NCBI GenBank assembly: GCA_021815925.1
Contig: JAKAZL010000007.1
Location: forward strand, 1-55,922
Length of the DNA stretch: 55,922 nt
Reading direction: 5' to 3'
DNA from: Pseudomonadota bacterium
GTDB taxonomy: Bacteria; Pseudomonadota; Gammaproteobacteria; Steroidobacterales; Steroidobacteraceae
The notes under the pieces are model-generated. The model was not told the DNA's origin, did no database searches, and worked only from the letters and a program-made list of their open reading frames with translations. The position numbers were made by a program, and so were the translations under genes. This document shows positions 26,849 through 36,675 of the stretch, piece by piece. Within the stretch, counting starts at the first letter, position 1. Each line of letters starts with the position of its first letter.

Positions 26849-28027
26849 ATGCCGGTTCGCATGAGCATTCCATTGCGCCGCGTAGGGCGCCTGTTGACGC
26901 TGCTGGCGTGCATGACGCTTCCGGCGGTGTGCCGGGCGGCGCGCGAGGTGCCGGTGTTCACGGTGGACGTCGCGGACTCGACGCCGGCGGCGCTCGCCCC
27001 GGCAATGCGGGCCGTACTGGTACGCGCCACCGGCCATGCCCGCGCCGCCAGCGACCCGCAGCTCGCCGCCCTGGTGGCCAACGCGGCCGCGTACGTTGAG
27101 GGCTACCAGCACGGCGCGGCTGGCGAGCTGCAGGTGAGCTTCAAGGCTGCCGCGCTGCAGCAGGCGATCCGCGCCGCGGGACGGAACCTCTGGAGCGCTG
27201 ACCGTCCCTTTACCCTGATCGTGCTCGGTGCGCTGCCCAACCCGGCGCAGCAGGGGCTCGCTGCCACGGCCGTGCAGCAGGCCGCCGAGACGCGCGGGCT
27301 GCCGATCAGCATCGTGCCGCTCACCGTGCGTGATGCGAACGGCCGGCTGCTGCCGCGCCAGTCGCTGCTTGGCATGGTGCACAACTTCGGCGCTGAGCAG
27401 CTGCTCATCGGCCAGGATCTGACCCAGGGGGCGGCGCCGCTGGCCTCCGGCGCCGCGCCGCCGCCCGCTGCACCGGCCCCCGCTGCGCCGAGCCCGCCGG
27501 CGGCGCTGGCGAGGGGGGCATCGACTCCGGCGGCTTCCGCGCCGTCCGCACCGGCGGACACGTGGCGCTGGACGCTGGTGACCCCGTTCATGATGCGACA
27601 GTTCACCGGCTCGGTGACCACCGGGATCGACGCCACGGTGCGCCTCCTGGCGCCCGCGCTGGCGGCCACCGGTGCCGATAGCATCGTCGAGACGCCGGTG
27701 CGCATCGAGGGGCTGCAGACGCTCGATGATTACGCGCAGGTTGAAACCATGCTCGCGGCTGTGCCCGGCGTGCACCAGAGCCTCGTGGCCCGTTTGAGCG
27801 GGAGCGACGCGGTGTTCGATCTGTGGGCGCGGGGCGGCGCGGCGGGCGTGAGCCGCATGCTGGCCGATTCACCGCGCTTCCGGCCGATCGGCGGCTCCGG
27901 CATGCTCGCCTATCGCTACGTGCCGCCGCCACCCCCGGCAGCGTCGCCGTCCGCGCCGCCGGCCGCTGCCATCGCGCCGCCATCCCAGGGTTCCCCCGCG
28001 GCGAGTCCGGCGGCGCCACCGCCCTGA
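26849..28027 (+). CDS. DUF2066 domain-containing secreted protein
   Basis: This 392-residue protein has an N-terminal signal peptide ([16 protein letters not shown]) and a DUF2066 domain across about 35-350, recognisable from [30 protein letters not shown] and AAAYVEGYQ. Function is unknown. Two Pro/Ala-rich low-complexity stretches interrupt it: one near 195-235 inside the domain and one at the C-terminus (355-392). DUF2066 genes beside purM and hda are conserved in gammaproteobacteria. ATG 26849 has AGGA four bases upstream; ATG 26861 is an alternative. It is followed after three bases by the phosphotransferase gene. Confidence 0.85.
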   Translation: MPVRMSIPLRRVGRLLTLLACMTLPAVCRAAREVPVFTVDVADSTPAALAPAMRAVLVRATGHARAASDPQLAALVANAAAYVEGYQHGAAGELQVSFKAAALQQAIRAAGRNLWSADRPFTLIVLGALPNPAQQGLAATAVQQAAETRGLPISIVPLTVRDANGRLLPRQSLLGMVHNFGAEQLLIGQDLTQGAAPLASGAAPPPAAPAPAAPSPPAALARGASTPAASAPSAPADTWRWTLVTPFMMRQFTGSVTTGIDATVRLLAPALAATGADSIVETPVRIEGLQTLDDYAQVETMLAAVPGVHQSLVARLSGSDAVFDLWARGGAAGVSRMLADSPRFRPIGGSGMLAYRYVPPPPPAASPSAPPAAAIAPPSQGSPAASPAAPPP

Positions 28028-28030
28028 GCC

Positions 28031-28582
28031 GTGCGCCACATTCCCAACCTGATCTGCCTGATCCGGCTGGCGTTGATCTGGCCGGTGGCCCATGCGCTGC
28101 ATGCCGGGCACTACGATGTCGCGCTCGCGCTGTTCGTCGTCGCGGCGGTCTCCGACGGCCTCGACGGCTTTCTCGCCAAGCGATTCAACTGGGTCTCCCA
28201 GCTCGGCAAGGTGCTCGATCCGACCGCCGACAAGCTGCTGCTCGTCATCGTGTTCGTCGAGTCGGCTTGGCTGGGTCTGGTGCCGTGGTGGGTGACCGCC
28301 GCGGCGGTGGCGCGTGATGTGATGATCGCCCTCGGCGCGCTCATCTACCGGCTGTGGTTCGGGCCGCTGCGCGGCCGCCCGACGGTGATCAGCAAGATCA
28401 ACACCGCCGCGCAACTATTGTATCTGGCCGGCGTGATGCTCACGGCCGCCGTGCGCCTGCCGCTCGCTGGGGAGCTGCGCGCGTTCGCGCTCATCGTGGT
28501 GGCGACCACGGCGCTCTCGGGCCTGCATTACCTGTTCACGTTCACGCGCCGCGCCTGGACGGCTCCAGCGCAGGCGGTCTGA
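28031..28582 (+). CDS. CDP-alcohol phosphatidyltransferase family membrane protein
   Basis: This is a 183-residue integral membrane enzyme of the CDP-alcohol phosphotransferase family. The catalytic motif D-x2-DG-x2-A(R)-x8-G-x3-D-x3-D is read in SDGLDGFLAKRFNWVSQLGK plus VLDPTADK, with Lys where Arg is most usual. Hydrophobic segments fit about five or six membrane helices. PgsA (phosphatidylglycerol-phosphate synthase) relatives look like this, but the acceptor alcohol cannot be told from sequence. The start is GTG, three bases after the DUF2066 stop, and hda follows after three bases, so the three genes form one operon. Confidence 0.85.
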   Translation: MRHIPNLICLIRLALIWPVAHALHAGHYDVALALFVVAAVSDGLDGFLAKRFNWVSQLGKVLDPTADKLLLVIVFVESAWLGLVPWWVTAAAVARDVMIALGALIYRLWFGPLRGRPTVISKINTAAQLLYLAGVMLTAAVRLPLAGELRAFALIVVATTALSGLHYLFTFTRRAWTAPAQAV

Positions 28583-28585
28583 CCG

Positions 28586-29287
28586 ATGGCGATGCAGCAG
28601 CTGCCGCTGGGCGTGCGCCTCGCGGATCGGGCCGTGTTCGAGAGCTTCCTGCCGGCGCGCAATGCCGAGGCGCTCGAGCAGGCGCGTCGCGCGGCCGCGG
28701 GCGAGGCCGGACTCACCTGGCTGTGCGGACCGCCGGGGGCGGGTAAGACCCATCTGCTGCAGGCACTGTGCGCGGCCGCTGGCCGCACGCGGCGCGCCGC
28801 CTACGTGCCCCTGGGGGAGCTGGCGAATCTCGGCGTCGAGCTGCTGAGCGGACTGCCGTCGCTCGAGTGTCTCGCCCTCGATGACGTGGATGCCGTGCTC
28901 GGGCAGATCGAATGGGAGCGGGCGCTGTTCACCCTGGTGCGCGAAGCGGCCGAGCGGGGCGGGGCACTGGTGATGGCGGCCCGCAGCCCACCGGCGCTGA
29001 TCGGCTGGGCGCTGGCGGATCTGGGCTCACGCTGCACCGCCGCAGCGGTGCAGCCGCTGCGCCCGCTCGATGAGGCCGAGCAGCAGGAGGCGCTGCGGCT
29101 GCGCGCGCGGCTGCGCGGGCTGGAGCTGCCGGAGGAGACCTCCCGCTGGCTGCAGCGGCGCTATCCGCGCGACATGCGCCGCCTGTACGAGCTGCTCGAC
29201 GCGCTCGATGAGGCGGCGCTCGCGGCGCAGCGGCGCCTGACGGTGCCCTTCATCCGCGAGGTGCTCTCGCGCTCCGGGCGCCGCTGA
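28586..29287 (+). CDS. hda: DnaA regulatory inactivator Hda
   Basis: This AAA+ protein, with the sliding clamp, triggers hydrolysis of DnaA-bound ATP after replication starts. The 233 residues begin with the clamp-binding motif QQLPLGV (4-10), followed by Walker A GPPGAGKTH, Walker B CLALDDVDAV, sensor 1 VMAARSPP and a C-terminal sensor 2 region with RYPRDMRRLYELLDALD. Length and layout are standard. It is last in the DUF2066-phosphotransferase-hda operon and converges on the wrbA-like gene with five bases between stops. Confidence 0.94.
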   Translation: MAMQQLPLGVRLADRAVFESFLPARNAEALEQARRAAAGEAGLTWLCGPPGAGKTHLLQALCAAAGRTRRAAYVPLGELANLGVELLSGLPSLECLALDDVDAVLGQIEWERALFTLVREAAERGGALVMAARSPPALIGWALADLGSRCTAAAVQPLRPLDEAEQQEALRLRARLRGLELPEETSRWLQRRYPRDMRRLYELLDALDEAALAAQRRLTVPFIREVLSRSGRR

Positions 29288-29292
29288 GCGCT

Positions 29293-29940
<648 letters not shown>

Positions 29941-29943
29941 TCA

Positions 29944-30210
29944 ATGATCTGCAAGAAGTGTCTGGTATCGGGCCGCGTGCAGGGGGTGTTCTATCGCGCC
30001 ACCTGCCGGCGTCGGGCACTGGAGCTCGGCGTGCACGGCTATGCCCGGAACCTGCCCGACGGGCGGGTGGAAGTGCTGGCCTGCGGCGAGGCGGACACGG
30101 TGATGCGGTTCATCGAGTGGCTGTGGGAAGGCTCGGCGGCGAGCCGGGTGGAGACGGTCGAGATCAGCGACCACGACCCGCCGCCCCCGCCGGGGTTTCA
30201 CACCGCCTAG
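29944..30210 (+). CDS. acyP: Acylphosphatase
   Basis: This 88-residue enzyme hydrolyses acyl phosphates. The family signature GRVQGVFYR carries the catalytic Arg, and GYARNLPDGRVEV carries the catalytic Asn. The length fits a single acylphosphatase domain and the C-terminus ends in a Pro run before FHTA. It converges on the lytic transglycosylase gene and the two stops overlap at 30207-30210. Confidence 0.93.
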   Translation: MICKKCLVSGRVQGVFYRATCRRRALELGVHGYARNLPDGRVEVLACGEADTVMRFIEWLWEGSAASRVETVEISDHDPPPPPGFHTA

Positions 30211-30863
30211 CGCCGCGCCGCAGCCCGTCCCGGCGCGCGCACCGGGAAACCCAGATCGTCCGCGCCGTTCCAGTTCTCCCAGGCCGTCAGCACGCGGTCG
30301 GGGTAGAAGTGCCGCCCGACGCTGCCGTTGTATTCCTCGAGCGCGAGGCGCACGTCGTCGTGGGTGATCTCGAGGTAATAGCGCAGGATCGCGCAGCCCA
30401 TGCGTATGTTGTCCGCGACCCGCACCAGCTCGTAGCCCTTCATGCCGAGCCGCTCCGGCCAGTACGGCATCACCTGCATCAGGCCGACCGCTCCGCTGCC
30501 GGAGACCGCCCAGCGGTTGAAATCGCTCTCCACCTGCATCACCGCGAGCACCAGCCCGGGGGGCACCTTCGCCGCGCCCGGCTGGTGCGTCACGCAGTAC
30601 ACCTGCCTCAGGATGCGCAGCCGCTCGGCCGGGTCGTGCACGAAGCGCTCGAGCCGCGGCTCCATCAGTGTGTACCAGACCGCCGCGTCGTAGCGGTTGA
30701 GGAAGCACTGCGCCTGCGTGATGGCCTGCTGCACGATGGGCCGCAGCGCTGAGTCGCGCTGCCCGGCCGCCTCGGCGCGCGGGGCGCCGAGGGCGAGCGC
30801 GACGAGCAGCGCCGCGGTCGCCTTAGCCGCCCAGGCGCGCGCGCAGGAACGCCAGGGCCTCAT
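30207..30863 (-). CDS. Lytic transglycosylase SLT-domain protein (periplasmic)
   Basis: This 218-residue protein has a signal peptide ([21 protein letters not shown]) and an SLT domain that cleaves peptidoglycan glycan strands. The catalytic Glu is in [14 protein letters not shown], followed by [17 protein letters not shown] and the C-terminal [18 protein letters not shown] motif. It is short, so it may be a remodelling enzyme rather than a full Slt70. The only sensible start, ATG 30863, lies 41 bases inside the 3' end of proS on the same strand, so translation probably depends on proS. Its stop overlaps the convergent acyP stop. Confidence 0.88.
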   Translation of the reverse strand: MRPWRSCARAWAAKATAALLVALALGAPRAEAAGQRDSALRPIVQQAITQAQCFLNRYDAAVWYTLMEPRLERFVHDPAERLRILRQVYCVTHQPGAAKVPPGLVLAVMQVESDFNRWAVSGSGAVGLMQVMPYWPERLGMKGYELVRVADNIRMGCAILRYYLEITHDDVRLALEEYNGSVGRHFYPDRVLTAWENWNGADDLGFPVRAPGRAAARR

Positions 30864-32541
30864 GGGCGGGAAATTCCACGCTTTCGCTGTCGCGTCGATG
30901 GCGATACTCCAGGCGGCCGGCCGCCAGGCCGCGCTCGGCCACCACCAGCCGGTGCGGAATACCCAGCAGCTCCGCATCGGCGAACTTCACCCCGGGACGC
31001 GCGTCGCGGTCGTCGTAGAGCACCTCGATGCCCGCGGCCGTGAGCTCCGTGTAGAGTCGATCGGCCGCCTCGCGCACGTGCGGGGACTTCTGCGCCCCGA
31101 GGCTCACCAGCACCAGCTGGAACGGCGCCAGCGGCTCCGGCCAGATGATGCCGCGCGCATCGTGATTCTGTTCGATGGCCGCTGCCACGACGCGCGTCAC
31201 GCCAATGCCGTAACAGCCCATCAGGACAGTCACTTCGCGGCCCGATTCGTCGAGCACCAGCGCCTTCATGGCGGTGCTGTACTTGCGCCCGAGCTGGAAG
31301 ATGTGACCGACTTCGATGCCGCGGGCAAGCTTCAGGTGCCCCCGGCCGCTCGGGCTGGGATCGCCCTCGACGACATTGCGCAGGTCGGCCGCGACGTACC
31401 CCTGCACGTCGCGGTCCCAGTTGACGCCCGTCAGGTGCATGTCCGTCTCGTTCGCGCCGCAGACGAAATCCGCCACGGCGAGCGCGCTGTGATCGACGTA
31501 CAGGCGGCACTTCAGGCCGATCGGGCCGAGGTATCCGGCCTGCGAGCCGCTCGCCCGCTGGATGCGCTCGGCGCCGGCCATGCGCAGCGGGCTCGCCACG
31601 CCTGCCAGGCGCTGTGCCTTGGTGGCGTTCAGCTCGTGATCGCCGCGGATCACCAGCGCCACCACCGACGCATCGCCCTCGCCATCGCCCTCGACGAGCA
31701 GCGTCTTGAGGCACCGGGCCGGCTCGACCGAGAGCATGCGGCTCAGTGACTCGATGGTCTTGGCCCCCGGGGTCGATACCCGCGTGAGGGGCGCGCCCGG
31801 CGCGGGCCGGGCCTCGGGCGGCGGCAGCGCCTCGGCCGCCTCGATGTTCGCCGCGTAGCCGTCCGCGTCGGAGAACACGATGGCGTCCTCACCGGAGGCG
31901 GCCAGGACGTGAAACTCCTGCGACACGTCGCCGCCGATTGGACCGGAATCGGCGCGCACGGCACGAAACTCCAGTCCCATGCGCGAGAAGATGCGCGTGT
32001 AGGTCTCATGCATCAGGCGGTAGCCGGCCTCGAGCGACGCCTCATCGGCGTGGAACGAATAGGCGTCCTTCATGATGAACTCGCGCGCGCGCATCACCCC
32101 GAAGCGCGGGCGGATCTCGTCGCGGAACTTCGTCTGGATCTGGTAGAAATTCACCGGCAGCTGCCGGTAGCTCTGCAGCTCGCGGCGGGCGATGTCGGTG
32201 ATGACCTCCTCGTGGGTCGGTCCGGTCACGAAGTCGCGCTGATGGCGGTCCTTCAGGCGCAGCAGCTCCGGGCCGTACTCGCGCCAGCGGCCGGACTCCT
32301 GCCACAGCTCGGCCGGCTGGATCACCGGCATCAGCAGCTCGAGCGCGCCGGAGCGGTTCATCTCCTCGCGGATGATCGCCTCAGCCTTGCGCAGCGTGCG
32401 CAGGCCGAGCGGCAGCCAGCTGTACAGGCCCGAGGCGAGGCGGCGGATCAGCCCCGCGCGCAGCATCAGCTGGTGGCTGACGATTTCCGCCTCGGCGGGG
32501 GTTTCCTTGGTGGTCTGAATGGGGTACTGCGTGAGCCTCAT
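30823..32541 (-). CDS. proS: Prolyl-tRNA synthetase
   Basis: This class II synthetase charges tRNA-Pro. At 572 residues from ATG 32541 ([18 protein letters not shown]) it equals the E. coli enzyme. Motif 1 is in [20 protein letters not shown], motif 2 spans [19 protein letters not shown], and motif 3 is the Gly-Ile-Gly-Val-Thr-Arg region ([19 protein letters not shown]). An editing (INS) domain lies between motifs 2 and 3 and the anticodon-binding domain is C-terminal. An in-frame TTG at 32550 is a weaker alternative. It diverges from pssA. Confidence 0.97.
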   Translation of the reverse strand: MRLTQYPIQTTKETPAEAEIVSHQLMLRAGLIRRLASGLYSWLPLGLRTLRKAEAIIREEMNRSGALELLMPVIQPAELWQESGRWREYGPELLRLKDRHQRDFVTGPTHEEVITDIARRELQSYRQLPVNFYQIQTKFRDEIRPRFGVMRAREFIMKDAYSFHADEASLEAGYRLMHETYTRIFSRMGLEFRAVRADSGPIGGDVSQEFHVLAASGEDAIVFSDADGYAANIEAAEALPPPEARPAPGAPLTRVSTPGAKTIESLSRMLSVEPARCLKTLLVEGDGEGDASVVALVIRGDHELNATKAQRLAGVASPLRMAGAERIQRASGSQAGYLGPIGLKCRLYVDHSALAVADFVCGANETDMHLTGVNWDRDVQGYVAADLRNVVEGDPSPSGRGHLKLARGIEVGHIFQLGRKYSTAMKALVLDESGREVTVLMGCYGIGVTRVVAAAIEQNHDARGIIWPEPLAPFQLVLVSLGAQKSPHVREAADRLYTELTAAGIEVLYDDRDARPGVKFADAELLGIPHRLVVAERGLAAGRLEYRHRRDSESVEFPAHEALAFLRARLGG

Positions 32542-32573
32542 GACGCGCAATCTTGGCCAAAGGGTGAAGGTGC

Positions 32574-32579
32574 ATCATA
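32574..32579 (-). promoter_or_regulatory. Candidate -10 element for proS
   Basis: On the minus strand this reads TATGAT, a 5-of-6 match, 33 bases upstream of the proS ATG. A plus-strand TAAGAT at 32599-32604 could serve pssA. Neither has a clear -35. Confidence 0.35.
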
Positions 32580-32650
32580 ACAGCTGGGCTCGAGCTGATA
32601 AGATAGGGGGCGCAAAACACCCGATCCGACCGACAGAGTCCGTCCGCACT

Positions 32651-33457
32651 ATGTCCGCCAGTCCGAGCCCCGAGAGCGATTCGAGCGAATCGGCGCTTGC
32701 GCGCCGCCCGCGCCGGGGCTTCTATCTGCTGCCGAACCTGCTGACCACGGCGAGCCTTTTCTCAGGCTTCTATGCCATCGTCGCGGCCATCGACAAGCAC
32801 TTCGCGCCGGCCGGCATGGCGGTGTTCGTGGCCATGGTGTTCGATTCGCTCGACGGGCGCATCGCCCGCCTGACGCGCACCGAGAGCGCCTTCGGCAAGG
32901 AGTACGACAGCCTCTCGGACATGGTCTCCTTCGGACTGGCCCCGGCCATCGTCGCCTACCAGTGGGGCGTGGTGCGCATCGCCGAGTACGGGCGCGCCTG
33001 GGGACGGTTCGGCTGGCTGGCCTGCTTTTTCTACGCCGCCGCCGCCGCGCTGCGTCTGGCGCGCTTCAACGTGCGCACCGCGACGGTCGACAAGCGATAT
33101 TTCGAGGGACTGCCGAGTCCCTCGGCCGCGGCCACCGTGGCCGGCTTCGTGTGGGTGTCGAGCCAGTGGCGCGAGCCGGGGCTGACCGGACTGATCGTGG
33201 CCTTCACCGTCACCGTGCTAGCCGGTGCGCTGATGGTCAGCCGCTTCAGCTTCTTCAGCTTCAAGAAAGTCGACTTCGACGGGCCGATCCGCTTCATTTT
33301 CCTGCTGTTCGTGCCGCTCGCCTTCGTGCTGATCGCGAGCGACCCGCCGCTGATCCTGCTCGCCATCTTTGGCGGCTATGCGATCTCGGCACCGCTGATG
33401 TGGGTGTGGAGGCGCCTGCGGCGTCGGCACCGTCCACGGCGGGAGCGGCCGACCTGA
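32651..33457 (+). CDS. pssA: CDP-diacylglycerol--serine O-phosphatidyltransferase
   Basis: This membrane enzyme makes phosphatidylserine, the precursor of phosphatidylethanolamine. The 268 residues carry the CDP-alcohol phosphotransferase motif as DSLDGRIARLTRTESAFGKE and YDSLSDMVSFG, with all four Asp and the Arg present. About eight hydrophobic segments are visible, and LPNLLTTASLFSGFYAI starts the first. This is the integral membrane type (pss class II), unlike the E. coli phospholipase D-like PssA. The ATG at 32651 is chosen because upstream codons overlap the proS promoter region. The stop overlaps the next start in TGATG. Confidence 0.94.
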   Translation: MSASPSPESDSSESALARRPRRGFYLLPNLLTTASLFSGFYAIVAAIDKHFAPAGMAVFVAMVFDSLDGRIARLTRTESAFGKEYDSLSDMVSFGLAPAIVAYQWGVVRIAEYGRAWGRFGWLACFFYAAAAALRLARFNVRTATVDKRYFEGLPSPSAAATVAGFVWVSSQWREPGLTGLIVAFTVTVLAGALMVSRFSFFSFKKVDFDGPIRFIFLLFVPLAFVLIASDPPLILLAIFGGYAISAPLMWVWRRLRRRHRPRRERPT

Positions 33458-34224
33458 TGCCCTCCGACGCCCGGCGCGCGCACTACCTGGAGGCGCTCGG
33501 CATCGATGAGTGGGTGGCGCGGCGCGCGCCGCCGGCTCACCCGGCGGCGCCCGCACCGGCCGTCCCGCTACCAGCCGAGATCAAGGTACCGCTTGGGCCG
33601 ATAGACGCGGGCGCACCTGACCCCGGGGCGGCCGCGGGCTGGGAGCGCCTGCGCGAGGAGGTGCGGACCTGCACCCGCTGCGCGCTGCACCAGACGCGCA
33701 CCCAGGCCGTGCTCGGCGTGGGCAACCCCGAGGCGCAGTGGATGGTGATCGGAGAAGCCCCGGGCGCGGAGGAAGACCGGCGCGGGGAGCCGTTCGTCGG
33801 GCGGGCCGGACAGCTGCTCGACGCGATGCTGCGCGCGATCGGCCTGTCGCGCGCCACCAACGTCTACATCGCCAATATCCTCAAGAGCCGCCCACCGGGC
33901 AACCGCGATCCGAAACCCGAGGAGGTCACCGCCTGTCTGCCGTACCTGCACCGGCAGATCGCGCTCGTGCGGCCGCGGCTGCTGCTGGCGGTGGGACGGA
34001 TCGCCGCGCAGAACCTGCTGCAAACCGATGCACCGCTGGCACGCCTGCGCGGCCAGGTGCACCGCTTCGGTGAGCACAATGTCCCGCTCGTGGTCACGTA
34101 TCATCCGGCCTACCTGCTGCGCACGCCTGCGGATAAGCGCAAGGCGTGGGAAGATCTGCAGTTCGCGCGTACCGTGTTCGCGCAGGGCATGAACGACGAA
34201 CCGAACGATGGCCACCGCTCCTGA
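33457..34224 (+). CDS. Uracil-DNA glycosylase, family 4 type
   Basis: This 255-residue protein has a variable Pro/Ala-rich N-terminal 60 residues, then a UDG family 4 fold: CTRC (72-75), MVIGEAPGAEEDRRGEPFVGRAGQLLD, NVYIANILKSRPPGNRDP and the C-terminal VTYHPAYLLR carrying the catalytic-loop His. It would excise uracil from DNA. Family 4 enzymes bind [4Fe-4S] by four Cys; here Cys72, Cys75 and Cys160 are present but the position after Lys143 is Ser144, where KCRPP is usual. Cluster binding may be altered. Its start shares one base with the pssA stop and its end overlaps rimI by 17 bases. Confidence 0.9.
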   Translation: MPSDARRAHYLEALGIDEWVARRAPPAHPAAPAPAVPLPAEIKVPLGPIDAGAPDPGAAAGWERLREEVRTCTRCALHQTRTQAVLGVGNPEAQWMVIGEAPGAEEDRRGEPFVGRAGQLLDAMLRAIGLSRATNVYIANILKSRPPGNRDPKPEEVTACLPYLHRQIALVRPRLLLAVGRIAAQNLLQTDAPLARLRGQVHRFGEHNVPLVVTYHPAYLLRTPADKRKAWEDLQFARTVFAQGMNDEPNDGHRS

Positions 34225-34708
34225 GCTGCTCGAGCCGGTCTCGCCGGCGGTAATCCGGGCGATGGGGGTGCTCGACGTCCCCGAGGTCTTCGCGATCGAG
34301 CGCGAGTCCTATCCGTTTCCCTGGAGCGCGGGGATTTTCCGCGACTGCCTGCGGGTCGGCTATTTCTGCCGGGTGATCACCGTCGAGGAGCGGATCTGCG
34401 GCTACGGGGTGATGAGCCTCGGGGCCGGCGAGGTGCACATCCTCAATCTGTGCATCGCCGAGGCCGAGCGCAGCCGCGGCTTCGGCCGCAGCATGCTCGA
34501 GCATCTGCTCGTGCACGGCGCGGCGATGGGCATGAGCGAGGCATTCCTCGAGGTGCGCCCGTCGAACTGCGCGGCGCTCGCGCTGTACCGCTCGCTCGGC
34601 TTCGAGCAGGTGGGACTGCGCCGCGGCTACTACCAGGCGGTCAACGGCCGCGAAGACGCCTGCGTACTGAAACTGACCCTGCGCGCGCGCCGCGCTACCG
34701 ATACCTGA
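34208..34708 (+). CDS. rimI: Ribosomal protein S18-alanine N-acetyltransferase
   Basis: This GNAT acetyltransferase modifies the N-terminal Ala of ribosomal protein S18. The 166 residues show [18 protein letters not shown] typical of RimI, the acetyl-CoA loop [11 protein letters not shown], and [28 protein letters not shown] with the acceptor-side Glu and Tyr. It overlaps the glycosylase gene by 17 bases and precedes prfC by 13 bases. Confidence 0.94.
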   Translation: MATAPELLEPVSPAVIRAMGVLDVPEVFAIERESYPFPWSAGIFRDCLRVGYFCRVITVEERICGYGVMSLGAGEVHILNLCIAEAERSRGFGRSMLEHLLVHGAAMGMSEAFLEVRPSNCAALALYRSLGFEQVGLRRGYYQAVNGREDACVLKLTLRARRATDT

Positions 34709-34721
34709 ACTGTCCCCATCC

Positions 34722-36308
34722 ATGACTGACCTGACTGCCGAAGTCCGCAGGCGGCGGACGTTTGCCATCATCTCGCACCCCGATGCGGGCAAGACCACGC
34801 TCACCGAGAAGCTGCTGTTGTTCGGCGGCGCCATCCAGATGGCCGGCACCGTCAAGGGTCGCAAGGCCGCCCGTCACGCCACCTCCGACTGGATGCGCCT
34901 CGAGCAGCAGCGCGGCATCTCGGTGACCTCCTCGGTGATGCAGTTTCCCTATGGGGAGTGCATCGTGAACCTGCTCGACACTCCGGGCCACGAGGACTTC
35001 TCCGAGGATACCTACCGCACGCTGACGGCGGTCGACTCGGCGCTGATGGTCATCGACTGCGCCAAGGGCGTCGAGGAGCGCACGATCAAGCTGATGGAGG
35101 TGTGCCGGCTGCGCGCCACGCCCATCATGACGTTCATCAACAAGCTTGATCGCGAGGGCCGTGCGCCGATCGATCTGCTCGATGAGATCGAGCGGGTGCT
35201 CGGCATCCGCACCGCGCCGGTGACCTGGCCGATCGGCATGGGCCGCGCGCTGCGCGGCATCTATCACCTGCTCGAAGACCGGCTGTACGTGTACAACGCC
35301 GCCGAGCGCGGCCGGATGGGCGAGAACCGGGTGATCGAGGGGCTGGCAAGCGAGGCGGCCGAGGCGTTTCTCGGCGCGGAGACGGCCGCGGCACGCGACG
35401 AGATCGAGCTGGTGCGCGGCGCGAGCCCGGCGTTCGATCTGGAGGCCTACCGCGCCGGTACGCAGACGCCGGTGTTCTTCGGCTCGGCGATCAACAATTT
35501 CGGTGTCGAGGAACTGCTCGCTGCCTTCACCCGCTACGCCCCGGGGCCGCTGCCGCGCACGGCGCGCGAGCGCCAGGTCGATCCGCTCGAGCCGGCGCTC
35601 ACCGGCTTCGTCTTCAAGATCCAGGCCAACATGGATCCGGCCCACCGCGATCGCATCGCGTTCCTGCGGCTGTGCTCGGGGCGCTACAGCCGCGGCATGC
35701 GCCTGCATCACGTGCGGCTTGGCAAGGAGGTGCGCATCGCCGATGCGCTCACGTTCATGGCCGCCGAGCGCGAGCATGCCGAGGAGGCCTTCGCCGGCGA
35801 CATCATCGGCCTGCACAACCACGGCACGATCAACATCGGCGATACCTTCAGCGAGGGCGAGCGGCTGGTGTTCACCGGCATTCCGAACTTTGCCCCGGAG
35901 ATCTTCCGCCGCGCCGTGCTCAAGGACCCGCTCAAGATGAAGGCGCTCAGCAAGGGGCTCGAGCAGCTGTGCGAGGAGGGCGCCACCCAGCTGTTCAAGC
36001 CGCTGCGCAACAATGACATGATCCTGGGCGCGGTCGGGCAGCTGCAGTTCGAGGTCGTCGCGTTCCGTCTGCAGGACGAGTACGGGGTGAGCTGCGTGTT
36101 CGAGCCGGTCAACGTCGCGACGGCGCGCTGGATCGCCTGCGACGATGCGCGCAAGCTCGAGGAATTCCGCTCCCGCGCCTACGAGCATCTGGCGCTCGAT
36201 CACAGCGGAACGCTGGTCTATCTCGCTCCCTCGCGCGTCAACTTGGAACTGACGCTCGAGCGCTGGCCGCAAGTCACCTTCCGCGAGACCCGCGAGCACG
36301 CGCTGTAG
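34722..36308 (+). CDS. prfC: Peptide chain release factor 3
   Basis: This translational GTPase recycles RF1/RF2 after termination. At 528 residues it has the usual length. G1 is [15 protein letters not shown], switch regions include [15 protein letters not shown]3 is [16 protein letters not shown], and G4 is NKLDREGR. Domain II and III features such as [29 protein letters not shown] and [15 protein letters not shown] are all readable. The ATG at 34722 gives the family N-terminus ([12 protein letters not shown] at about residues 8-19). It is the last gene of the pssA-udg-rimI-prfC series. Confidence 0.97.
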   Translation: MTDLTAEVRRRRTFAIISHPDAGKTTLTEKLLLFGGAIQMAGTVKGRKAARHATSDWMRLEQQRGISVTSSVMQFPYGECIVNLLDTPGHEDFSEDTYRTLTAVDSALMVIDCAKGVEERTIKLMEVCRLRATPIMTFINKLDREGRAPIDLLDEIERVLGIRTAPVTWPIGMGRALRGIYHLLEDRLYVYNAAERGRMGENRVIEGLASEAAEAFLGAETAAARDEIELVRGASPAFDLEAYRAGTQTPVFFGSAINNFGVEELLAAFTRYAPGPLPRTARERQVDPLEPALTGFVFKIQANMDPAHRDRIAFLRLCSGRYSRGMRLHHVRLGKEVRIADALTFMAAEREHAEEAFAGDIIGLHNHGTINIGDTFSEGERLVFTGIPNFAPEIFRRAVLKDPLKMKALSKGLEQLCEEGATQLFKPLRNNDMILGAVGQLQFEVVAFRLQDEYGVSCVFEPVNVATARWIACDDARKLEEFRSRAYEHLALDHSGTLVYLAPSRVNLELTLERWPQVTFRETREHAL

Positions 36309-36675
36309 GCGCCCCCGGCGGCGCCGCTGCCGGAAATTACGTATTTCGCTGCCGGCCTGCGGGCCTCACCGTGCGCCGGTACGCGGACGCCGCGCTTGAC
36401 TGCGCGCACGCCGGACCGCTGGGTTGGATCAGCAGAGCGCGCGGGCCGGCGCGAGAAGCTCGCCGGCCGTGCACGGTCTGGGCGGTGGCCGCGGAAGTCC
36501 CCACCGATGCGGGCGGGGGCGATGGGTCACGGGGCATGCAGCCGCTGCACGGGCGGATGTCGGCGCGCCGATCATCCGATCTCTTGCGGACGCACGCGTT
36601 GGATGTGCGGTGACGGTCTGTACGCCCCCGGCGGGCCTCAGGAGTCGTTGCGGTCGGATAGGAGGCGAGAGGCGC
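36309..36675. other. 367-base spacer between prfC and the sulfotransferase operon
   Basis: No convincing gene. The sulfotransferase frame stays open upstream to 36424, but that stretch is Arg/Gly-rich and shows no family similarity. A short palindromic, A+T-richer patch AAATTACGTATTT lies at about 36335-36347 and might be part of a promoter or operator. A GC hairpin GCGGCGCCGC sits near the prfC stop without a T tract. Confidence 0.5.
36660..36665 (+). promoter_or_regulatory. Strong Shine-Dalgarno fixing the sulfotransferase start
   Basis: AGGAGG lies 10 bases before ATG 36676. It decides between this start and longer in-frame alternatives back to 36424. Confidence 0.7.

Noticed and set aside
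36371-36613. Small open frame in the spacer before the sulfotransferase
   Set aside because: No Shine-Dalgarno, no family resemblance, Arg-rich shadow composition.
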